Positions 30,364 to 36,636 of a DNA stretch of 36,636 nt are shown piece by piece. Each line of letters begins with the position of its first letter. Position 1 is the stretch's first letter. Both the position numbers and the translations under genes were made by a program. Source of the DNA: Chloroflexota bacterium (lineage in GTDB: Bacteria; Chloroflexota; Anaerolineae; UBA4142); NCBI GenBank assembly GCA_016215025.1, contig JACRMI010000109.1:1-36636 (forward strand), written 5' to 3'. The notes beneath the pieces were generated by a model. The model saw nothing but the letters and a program-made list of their open reading frames with translations, was not told the origin of the DNA and did not search any database.

Positions 30364-33123
30364 ATGACTAGTTTGAACACTTTTGGCACACGCACGAAAT
30401 TTGGCGATCCTTTCATTTATCGACTCGATCAACTCGCCAAGACGAGTGTCGCTCCCAATCTTGAACAGCTCCCCTTTTCGATTCGCATTCTGCTCGAATC
30501 GCTTTTGCGAAACGAAGACGGCTATCGCGTAACCGCAGATGACATCCAACGCCTCGCGCAATGGAACGCCCGCACGCCCACACTCGCGGAACTCCCCTTC
30601 ATGCCCGCACGCGTCATCATGCAGGATTTCACCGGCGGCGCATGTCTCGCCGATCTTGCCGCCATGCGCGACGCCGTTCATCGACTGGGTCACAACACGC
30701 AAAAGATCAATCCGCTCATTCCCGTCGATCTCGTCATCGATCATACCGTCATCATCGATTATTACGGCACGAAGGATGCGGCACAGAAAAATACTCTCCT
30801 CGGCTACGAACGCAATCGCGAACGTTATGAATTTTTCAAATGGGGTTCACGGGCGTTCAAGAATTTTCGCGTGGTGCCGCCCGCAACCGGAATTATTCAC
30901 CAGGTCAATTTGGAATACCTCGCGCAAGGTGTGATCGTTCGCCCCTTCGACTCTGCTCAGGGTGCTGAACTCTTCCCCGATACCGTCGTCGGCACAGATT
31001 CACACACGCCCATGATTAACGGACTCGGCGTAGTTGGCTGGGGCGTTGGCGGCATCGAAGCCGAAGCGGTGATGCTGGGGCAACCGGTTTACATTGTCAC
31101 TCCGCAAGTGATCGGTTTCAAATTGTCCGGTACTCTGCGCGATGGTGTGACCGCAACTGATCTCGTTTTGACGGTAACGCAAATGCTGCGCCAGAAAGGC
31201 GTCGTCGATAAATTCGTCGAGTTCTTTGGACCTGGCTTGTCTTCCATTTCGCTGCCCGACCGCGCGACGATGGCGAACATGGCTCCCGAGTACGGCGCGA
31301 CGATGGGCTTTTTCCCCACCGATGAAGAAACCGTGCGCTATCTGCGTCACACCGGGCGCGCGCAATCCGCCGACCTGCTCGAACGATACGCCAAGGAGCA
31401 AGGTCTCTTTCGTACCGACACGACGCCCGAGCCAATTTTCACCGACACGCTCGAACTGAATCTCGCCGAGGTCGAACTGAGTGTTTCAGGTCCAAAGAAG
31501 CCGGAACAACGCGTCGCCGTCCGCGATTTGAAGAAACATTTTCACGGATTGCTTACTGCGCCGACTAAAGATGGTGGCTACGGATTGGCAAGTTCTGAAA
31601 TCGAAAATCAGAAATCAGAAATCAGAAATGGATCAGTGGTCATCGCCGCCATCACCTCTTGCACCAACACGAGCAATCCATCATTGCTCATCGGCGCTGG
31701 CTTGCTCGCGAAAAAAGCAGTCGAAAAGAGTCTCACCGTCAAGACGCACGTCAAGACGAGTCTTTCACCTGGCTCGCAAGTCGTCACAGAATACTTGGAC
31801 AAGACTGGACTGACGCCATACTTGGAGACGCTGGGATTCTTTTTGACGGGCTATGGCTGCGCGGTTTGCGTCGGCAACAGCGGTCCGCTCCCTGATTCCA
31901 ACGCGCAAGCGATCACCGAAAAAAGTCTCGTCGCAACGGCAGTTCTTTCCGGCAATCGAAACTTTGAAGGGCGCATCCATCCACTCGTCCGCGCAAATTT
32001 TCTCGCATCGCCACCACTCGTTGTGGCATACGCTCTAGCGGGAACAATTGACATCGATCTCGAAAACGAGCCGCTAGGTATCGATAGAAACGGCGAGCCA
32101 GTTTTTTTGTGCGACGTTTTGCCATCGCAAAAAGAAATTGCCGAGTTAATGACCGCCATCGATTCGGAAATGTTCGCGAAAGTGTATGCTAATGTCTTCG
32201 ACGGTGATCCTGCGTGGAATGCACTCCCCGTCAGCGAGAGTGATCTTTTTCCCTGGGACTCGTCATCGACGTACCTCATCGAGCCGCCGTTTGTGAAAGA
32301 TTGGAAATTAGAGAATAGAGACTTGACCGATATTCGCGGAGCACGCGTGCTTGCTCTTTTGGGCGATGGGATTACAACGGACCACATCTCGCCCGTCGGC
32401 AGCATTCCACTCGATTCACCCACTGGCAAGTACTTGATCGCGCACGGCGTTGCGCCGGAGGATTTCAATCAGTACGGCACGCGGCGCGGCAACCATGAGG
32501 TCATGATGCGCGGCGCGTTCGCCAACATTCGATTGAAGAATTGGATTCTTGGTGGTGAAGAAGGTGGGCATACTTTGTATTTCGGACCACCGACCACCGA
32601 CCCGCAACCTTCGACTGCACGCAGTCTGCCGTCTGCGGTCAGCAGTCAAAGAATGTCAATCTTCGCCGCGTCGAAGAAATACAAAGCGGATAACATTCCC
32701 CTCATCGTCATCGCCGGCAAAGAATACGGTACGGGTTCGTCGCGCGATTGGGCGGCAAAAGCGCCAGCGCTGATCGGCGTCAAAGCGATTCTCACGCAAT
32801 CATTTGAGCGCATTCATCGTTCGAACCTGGTTGGCATGGGTATCTTGCCGCTGCAATTCAAACCCGGCGAGAATGCGGAAACATTTGGCTTGACGGGTCG
32901 TGAGGTGATCGACATTCATGGCATCTCAAATGATCTAAAGCCGCGCCAAGATGCAACCATTGTGGCAACCGACGACGCGGACAAGCAAATTCAATTTCAA
33001 GTCATCGTGCGCTTGGATACGCCGATCGAGATCGAGTATTACAAAAACGGCGGCATCCTGCCAACCATTCTGCGAAACCTTTTGCGAAAGGAAAATCAAA
33101 TCGCCCGCGAATCTCGCGAATGA
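30364..33123 (+). CDS. acnA: Aconitase (AcnA/IRP1 type), with repeat-like insertions
   Basis: Interconverts citrate and isocitrate, or the methyl homologues, through a [4Fe-4S] cluster. The 919-residue protein has the cluster cysteines Cys433 (ITSCTNTSNPS), Cys499 and Cys502 (GYGCAVCVGNSG), plus TVVGTDSHTPMINGLG, GDGITTDHISPVG and the swivel-domain GKEYGTGSSRDWAAK. Compared with AcnA it has extra segments near residues 194-203 (RPFDSAQGAE), 409-424 (in a variable loop, encoded by three AAATCAG units) and 743-765 (TTDPQPSTARSLPSAVSSQR), all low-complexity or repeat-like. ATG 30364 follows AAGGA. The next gene is prpF, so a function like AcnD in a methylcitrate route is possible. Confidence 0.92.
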   Translation: MTSLNTFGTRTKFGDPFIYRLDQLAKTSVAPNLEQLPFSIRILLESLLRNEDGYRVTADDIQRLAQWNARTPTLAELPFMPARVIMQDFTGGACLADLAAMRDAVHRLGHNTQKINPLIPVDLVIDHTVIIDYYGTKDAAQKNTLLGYERNRERYEFFKWGSRAFKNFRVVPPATGIIHQVNLEYLAQGVIVRPFDSAQGAELFPDTVVGTDSHTPMINGLGVVGWGVGGIEAEAVMLGQPVYIVTPQVIGFKLSGTLRDGVTATDLVLTVTQMLRQKGVVDKFVEFFGPGLSSISLPDRATMANMAPEYGATMGFFPTDEETVRYLRHTGRAQSADLLERYAKEQGLFRTDTTPEPIFTDTLELNLAEVELSVSGPKKPEQRVAVRDLKKHFHGLLTAPTKDGGYGLASSEIENQKSEIRNGSVVIAAITSCTNTSNPSLLIGAGLLAKKAVEKSLTVKTHVKTSLSPGSQVVTEYLDKTGLTPYLETLGFFLTGYGCAVCVGNSGPLPDSNAQAITEKSLVATAVLSGNRNFEGRIHPLVRANFLASPPLVVAYALAGTIDIDLENEPLGIDRNGEPVFLCDVLPSQKEIAELMTAIDSEMFAKVYANVFDGDPAWNALPVSESDLFPWDSSSTYLIEPPFVKDWKLENRDLTDIRGARVLALLGDGITTDHISPVGSIPLDSPTGKYLIAHGVAPEDFNQYGTRRGNHEVMMRGAFANIRLKNWILGGEEGGHTLYFGPPTTDPQPSTARSLPSAVSSQRMSIFAASKKYKADNIPLIVIAGKEYGTGSSRDWAAKAPALIGVKAILTQSFERIHRSNLVGMGILPLQFKPGENAETFGLTGREVIDIHGISNDLKPRQDATIVATDDADKQIQFQVIVRLDTPIEIEYYKNGGILPTILRNLLRKENQIARESRE

Positions 33124-33221
33124 ACGCGAAAATTCTATTGGAGTCGAGCGCTTACGCGGTGATGGATTTAGTCCACCAGCTAAAGCTTATACTCCAAAAC
33201 GAATCATTCGCGCAGATTCGC
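33107..33221. repeat. Nested inverted repeat overlapping the aconitase 3' end
   Basis: GCGAATCTCGCGAATGA (33107-33123) faces TCATTCGCGCAGATTCGC (33204-33221) with a one-base indel. Inside are TTGGAGT/ACTCCAA (33138-33144, 33191-33197) and TTTAG/CTAAA (33167-33171, 33180-33184). The aconitase stop TGA is in the outer left arm, and its last residues are encoded by the repeat. Confidence 0.7.
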
Positions 33222-33248
33222 GACAAGTATTTTTCAACGAGGAAGTAA

Positions 33249-34379
33249 ATGCAAAAACGAATTCCATGTACCATCATGCGCGGCGGCACGAGTCGTGCGC
33301 TATTCTTTCGGCGCGAAGACTTGCCCGACGATATTCAACTCCAAGACAGAATTCTGCTCGCCGCGCTCGGCAATCCCGATCCGTTCGGTCGTCTGGTCGA
33401 TGGATTGGGTGGACCGATCTCTAGCACGAACAAAGTTGCGATCATTGATTTGCGCGATGGCGAACCGAACACTGTCGATTATACATTTTGCCAGGGCAGT
33501 CACATCAGCGATTTGATCGATCGCGGCGGCAATTGCGGCAATATTTCTTCGGCGGTTGGACCGTATGCGATTGACGAAGGACTGGTCGAGATACACGAAC
33601 CCGAAACGCTTGTCCGCGTTTACAATACCAACACAAAAAAATATATTGTCGAGCATGTCCAAGTTGAAGATGGCAAAGCGAAAGTCGATGGTGATTATGA
33701 AATCGCTGGTGTGTCGGGAACTGGCGCGCGCGTCGCACTTGATTTTGAATCGCCGGGCGGCGCGTTGACCGGCAAACTGTTTCCGACTGGCAAGCTGCAA
33801 GAGAAAATCGATGCGATTGACGTTACGCTCATTGATGCGGCGAATCCATTTGTCTTTGTACGCGCACGCGACCTAGGATTGAAAGGAACCGAATTGGCGA
33901 ACGAAGTTGATTCGAACGCTGAGCTCGCCGCTCGCTTGGAAAACATCCGCGCCATCGCTGCCGTGAAGATTGGGCTTGCGCGCGATGTTGCCGAAGCCTC
34001 GCTCAAGAGTCCATCGATCCCAAAGATCGCGATTGTGTCGCCGCCCGCCGATTACAAAATGACCTCGGGCATCGTCATGAATGCCGATCAAGTCGATGTC
34101 GTTTCGCGAATGCTGTCGATGGGCAAAGTGCATGGCGCGTATCCGACGACCGGAGCAATCGGCACAGCCGGTGCAGCGCGCGTCGAAGGGACAATCGTCT
34201 ACGAAATGATTCCGCCGGATCGGCGTGCATTGCCCGAAGTACGAATCGGTCACGTCAGTGGCTCGATTGGCGTCGATGCGACCATCACGCGCGAAGGTTC
34301 AGAGTACCACTATGTGCGCGGTACAACGTATCGAACCGCGCGAAGAATCATGGACGGGTACGTGTATGTTCGAGGGTAG
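33249..34379 (+). CDS. prpF: PrpF-family isomerase
   Basis: A 376-residue double-fold isomerase of the diaminopimelate epimerase-like superfamily. Members include PrpF (2-methyl-trans-aconitate to cis), methylitaconate isomerase and 4-oxalomesaconate tautomerase. Signature segments are MRGGTSRALFF (10-20), ISSTNKVAII with Lys62, DRGGNCGNISSAVGPYA with Cys96, and the closing GHVSGSIGVDATI. Being directly downstream of an aconitase supports the PrpF/AcnD pairing known in bacteria that lack PrpD, although a PrpD homologue is also present here. The stop TAG is inside a hairpin arm. GAGGAAG precedes ATG 33249. Confidence 0.88.
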   Translation: MQKRIPCTIMRGGTSRALFFRREDLPDDIQLQDRILLAALGNPDPFGRLVDGLGGPISSTNKVAIIDLRDGEPNTVDYTFCQGSHISDLIDRGGNCGNISSAVGPYAIDEGLVEIHEPETLVRVYNTNTKKYIVEHVQVEDGKAKVDGDYEIAGVSGTGARVALDFESPGGALTGKLFPTGKLQEKIDAIDVTLIDAANPFVFVRARDLGLKGTELANEVDSNAELAARLENIRAIAAVKIGLARDVAEASLKSPSIPKIAIVSPPADYKMTSGIVMNADQVDVVSRMLSMGKVHGAYPTTGAIGTAGAARVEGTIVYEMIPPDRRALPEVRIGHVSGSIGVDATITREGSEYHYVRGTTYRTARRIMDGYVYVRG

Positions 34380-34422
34380 AAACGTGCGACGCACCTTGGA
34401 GGTGCGTCGCACGTTTCTACCC
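34374..34422. repeat. Perfect hairpin at the prpF stop codon
   Basis: GGGTAGAAACGTGCGACG plus CACCT (34374-34396) and the exact inverse (34400-34422) make 23-bp arms with a 3-nt loop. The prpF stop is in the left arm and the -35 box of the next promoter begins two bases after the right arm. It can serve as a terminator although only three T residues follow. Confidence 0.8.
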
Positions 34423-34423
34423 T

Positions 34424-34452
34424 TTGACAACGTCTCTGCGATGTTCTACAAT
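34424..34452 (+). promoter_or_regulatory. polX promoter
   Basis: TTGACA (34424-34429), 17 bp, TACAAT (34447-34452). The transcript would start near 34459, leaving a leader of about 95 nt with two hairpins. Confidence 0.75.
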
Positions 34453-34479
34453 GCTGGCGAAATGAAAATTAGAATATCG

Positions 34480-34541
34480 TAGGGCAAGTTTCCAACTTGC
34501 CGCATGGTTTATTTCGCATGCAAATTGGAAATTTGCGCTAC
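34480..34541. repeat. Twin hairpins in the polX leader
   Basis: GGCAAGTT/AACTTGCC (34483-34490, 34494-34501) and GCAAATT/AATTTGC (34520-34526, 34530-34536), each with a 3-nt loop, bounded by GTAG and CTAC. The ribosome site TTGGAG starts directly after. Same family as 27592-27618. Confidence 0.7.
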
Positions 34542-34553
34542 TTGGAGTCCACC

Positions 34554-36335
34554 ATGCCAGTAAAAAAATTAGAGGTTACACAAAGATGGACGAACCAGGA
34601 AATCGCTGCACTGCTTTATCGCATCGCCGATATATTGGAGATTCAAGGCGAGATCGTTTTCAAGACAGTCGCCTATCGCCGTGCTGCGGATGCGATTGAA
34701 CATCTAAACCGCGACATTCGCGACATTTGGCAAAACGACCCCAAAAATTTGCGATCGATTTCTGGCGTCGGCGAAGCAATTGCCGACAAGATCGACGAAC
34801 TATTGCGCACGGGCGAATTGAAATACTATAAAAAGATTTCGAAAGACATTCCGGTTGGAATTTTCGATATCATGAAAATTCCCGACGTCGGACCAAAAAC
34901 CGTGGCGCGTCTTTGGCAAGAAATGAAAATCACCAGCGTCGACAAGTTAGAAAAGGCAGCGCGTGCGGGCAAGTTGCGCACGGTCAAGGGCTTTGGCGCA
35001 AAGACGGAAGAAAAAATTCTCGCTGGGATCGACGCGCAGCGCCGCAAAAAATCATCGACGCGCGTTCCGATTGGCACGGCGTATCCGTTCGCGCAAAACG
35101 TCGTCAGCGAATTGCGCGTGGCGTGCGGCGACCTGATTCGCGACATTGCGCCCGCGGGCAGTCTGCGCCGCATGAAGCAAACGATTGGCGATTTGGATAT
35201 TCTCGTCAGCGCCGATTTACCCGATCATCCCAAAATCATCGATGCGTTCGTCAAGTTGCCGCAGGTGCAAGACATTAACGCGAAGGGACCGACCAAAGCC
35301 AGCATCATCGCCGTGAACGGACTGCAAATCGATTTGCGCGTGCTCGAACCGAAAAACTGGGGTACCGCGCTGCAATATTTTACCGGCAGCAAAGAGCATA
35401 ACATTGCCGTGCGCCAAATTGCGCTCAGCCAGGGCTTGTCGTTAAGCGAGTGGTGTTTTACGACTGTTAAAGGCGAAAATGAAATTTTCACGCCGACGGA
35501 ACAAGAGACGTACGAGAAACTTGGCTTGCAATGGATTCCGCCTGAATTGCGCGAAGCCAACGGCGAACTCGAAGCGGCGCGCGAAAAGAATCTGCCGCGC
35601 CTGGTCGAGTTGAGCAATTTGAAGGGCGACCTGCAAATGCACTCGAATTGGAGCGACGGCAGCTTTACCATCGAGCAGATGGCAGAAGCGGCACGCGCGC
35701 GTGGCTGGAAATACATCGCGATCACCGATCACAGCCAAGGGCTAGGCATCGCACGCGGGCTAACACCGGAGCGACTCAAACAACAATGGGCAGAGATCGA
35801 CGCGCTGAACAAAAAGTGGAAAGACTTTGTCGTGCTGAAAAGCATCGAGATGGAAATCCACGCGGACGGCTCGCTCGATTTTCCCGACGACATCCTCGCC
35901 CAATTCGACCTTGTGTTGGTCTCGACCCACAGCGCGCTCAAACAAACGCGCGAAAAAATTACAGCACGCGTCGTCAAAGCATTGCAAAACCCCTACGTCG
36001 ATATTTTTGCGCATCCGACCGGTCGCTTGATTGGCACACGCGAAGAATCCGCGCTCGATTTGGAACAAGTATTCCGCGTTGCCAAAGAGACCGGCACGAT
36101 TCTCGAAATCGATTCAGCACCAGAACGCTTGGATTTGGACGACGTGCGGGTACGTCGCGCGCATGACTTGGGAATACCCATCGTGATCGATAGTGATGCG
36201 CATTCGCCGGCTGGCTTCGACGCGTTATTTTTTGGCGTGGCAATGGCGCGGCGCGGCTGGCTGGAAGCCAAGGATGTGTTGAATACGTTAGAGTGGAAAG
36301 AGCTTAAAAGGCGGCTGAAGCGAAACAAAAAGTGA
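34554..36335 (+). CDS. polX: DNA polymerase X with PHP domain
   Basis: Family X repair polymerase, 593 residues, acting in gap filling. Residues about 1-75 form the 8-kDa lyase-like domain; helix-hairpin-helix motifs follow (SISGVGEAIADKI, PDVGPKTVARLW, VKGFGAKTEEKI). The palm has GSLRRMKQTIGDLDIL (about 202-217) and a third acidic residue in LQIDLRV. The C-terminal PHP domain (about 355-575) keeps its metal ligands: LQMHSNWSDGS, ITDHSQG, KSIEMEIHADG, VSTHS, DIFAHPTGR and VIDSDAHSP, which in bacterial PolX give 3'-5' exonuclease or endonuclease activity. ATG 34554 follows TTGGAG. Other starts upstream lie in the leader hairpins. Confidence 0.96.
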   Translation: MPVKKLEVTQRWTNQEIAALLYRIADILEIQGEIVFKTVAYRRAADAIEHLNRDIRDIWQNDPKNLRSISGVGEAIADKIDELLRTGELKYYKKISKDIPVGIFDIMKIPDVGPKTVARLWQEMKITSVDKLEKAARAGKLRTVKGFGAKTEEKILAGIDAQRRKKSSTRVPIGTAYPFAQNVVSELRVACGDLIRDIAPAGSLRRMKQTIGDLDILVSADLPDHPKIIDAFVKLPQVQDINAKGPTKASIIAVNGLQIDLRVLEPKNWGTALQYFTGSKEHNIAVRQIALSQGLSLSEWCFTTVKGENEIFTPTEQETYEKLGLQWIPPELREANGELEAAREKNLPRLVELSNLKGDLQMHSNWSDGSFTIEQMAEAARARGWKYIAITDHSQGLGIARGLTPERLKQQWAEIDALNKKWKDFVVLKSIEMEIHADGSLDFPDDILAQFDLVLVSTHSALKQTREKITARVVKALQNPYVDIFAHPTGRLIGTREESALDLEQVFRVAKETGTILEIDSAPERLDLDDVRVRRAHDLGIPIVIDSDAHSPAGFDALFFGVAMARRGWLEAKDVLNTLEWKELKRRLKRNKK

Positions 36336-36374
36336 CAAAGGCGCTCTGCCACAAAATTCTTCCAAAGGTGAAAG

Positions 36375-36533
36375 ATGAAAAGAAAACAGTGGCTCTGGCT
36401 TTTGGGACTCTTTATCCTTGTAGGTGTGATACGCTGGCTTGTTGGCACAGACCATTCAGTTATAGGACTAGTACAGAGCATTGGCAGAATTCTTTTTATC
36501 AGTAACCGCAAAATTCCACCTACACGCCTCTGA
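36375..36533 (+). CDS. Small single-pass membrane protein (52 aa)
   Basis: ATG 36375 follows AAAGGTGAAAG. Residues 6-24 are hydrophobic (WLWLLGLFILVGVIRWLVG) after a basic start (MKRK), so the protein is probably anchored with the N-terminus in the cytosol. The rest is short and basic. I recognise no family. It is 39 bp after polX and could be co-transcribed. Confidence 0.5.
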   Translation: MKRKQWLWLLGLFILVGVIRWLVGTDHSVIGLVQSIGRILFISNRKIPPTRL

Positions 36534-36538
36534 TGCGG

Positions 36539-36560
36539 TATAATGGGTTCTCAAGAACCC
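36539..36560 (+). promoter_or_regulatory. Candidate -10 box and dyad before the right-edge gene
   Basis: TATAAT (36539-36544) is followed at once by GGGTTCT-CA-AGAACCC (36545-36560), a dyad covering the likely start of transcription. No clear -35 box. The dyad may be an operator. Confidence 0.45.
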
Positions 36561-36580
36561 TACGACGCAAAGGTGTGTGG

Positions 36581-36636
36581 ATGAGACGAGCCAAAGACAA
36601 TTCCGAAGTTCCCAAGCGTTACTATCGGCCAGAGCA
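36581..36636 (+). CDS. Start of a gene running off the right edge
   Basis: ATG 36581 is preceded by AAAGGTG. The 18 complete codons read MRRAKDNSEVPKRYYRPE. Too short to identify. Confidence 0.45.
   Translation, partial: MRRAKDNSEVPKRYYRPE

Overview
The window looks like a piece of a Chloroflexota (Anaerolineae-like) genome, probably from a metagenome assembly. The evidence is indirect. The solute-binding lipoprotein has a long Pro/Thr/Ala/Ser linker after its lipobox, the GC content is middling, there is a PHP-containing DNA polymerase X, and many intergenic gaps hold purine- or pyrimidine-rich palindromic repeats. Promoters where visible are near-consensus sigma-70 type (TTGACA, 17 bp, TATAAT-like). 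No 16S gene is present, so the taxonomy is an inference.

Region 1 (1-2.5 kb) is mobile DNA. It holds the first 15 codons of a transposase running off the left edge, a complete ISAs1-family insertion sequence with inverted ends and a 9-bp target duplication (331-1588), and a tyrosine recombinase whose promoter lies in a long inverted repeat just beside the insertion.

Region 2 (2.5-16.7 kb) is accessory. Leftward genes encode a CrtC/AttH-like protein, a SEC-C/TPR protein, a small antitoxin-like protein and an AbiEi/AbiEii type IV toxin-antitoxin pair. AbiEii carries an in-frame 27-bp hairpin insertion inside a conserved motif. Rightward genes encode an unknown protein, a radical SAM protein and a frameshifted metallophosphoesterase. 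After a bidirectional terminator come a PPP-family phosphatase and a DUF234-type AAA ATPase (leftward), then a divergent four-gene operon (AAA_14/DUF4143 ATPase plus three small proteins) whose consensus, apparently leaderless promoter lies in a perfect palindrome. The region ends with a C-terminally truncated large serine recombinase and a 46-bp perfect palindrome beside a tRNA-Asp(GTC) gene.

Region 3 (17-34.4 kb) is metabolic. Leftward: HpcH/HpaI aldolase, GntR/FCD regulator with a perfect 30-bp operator, isocitrate lyase/methylisocitrate lyase-family enzyme, a solute-binding protein/permease/ATPase importer, a short citrate synthase/citryl-CoA lyase-like protein, an MmgE/PrpD protein, and a heterodimeric ABC exporter with one degenerate ATP site. 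Rightward: aconitase and PrpF. Together these enzymes match every step type of a 2-methylcitrate or related tricarboxylate pathway (condensation or cleavage, dehydration, isomerisation, hydration, lyase), next to an importer and a regulator. The real substrate is not determined by the sequence.

Region 4 (34.4-36.6 kb) is DNA polymerase X with its own consensus promoter, a small membrane protein, and the start of a further gene.

A recurring theme is palindromic intergenic repeats that touch or enter genes: the stop codons of the aconitase, prpF, isocitrate lyase-family and one exporter gene lie inside repeat arms, and the aconitase and AbiEii genes carry repeat-like sequence in frame.
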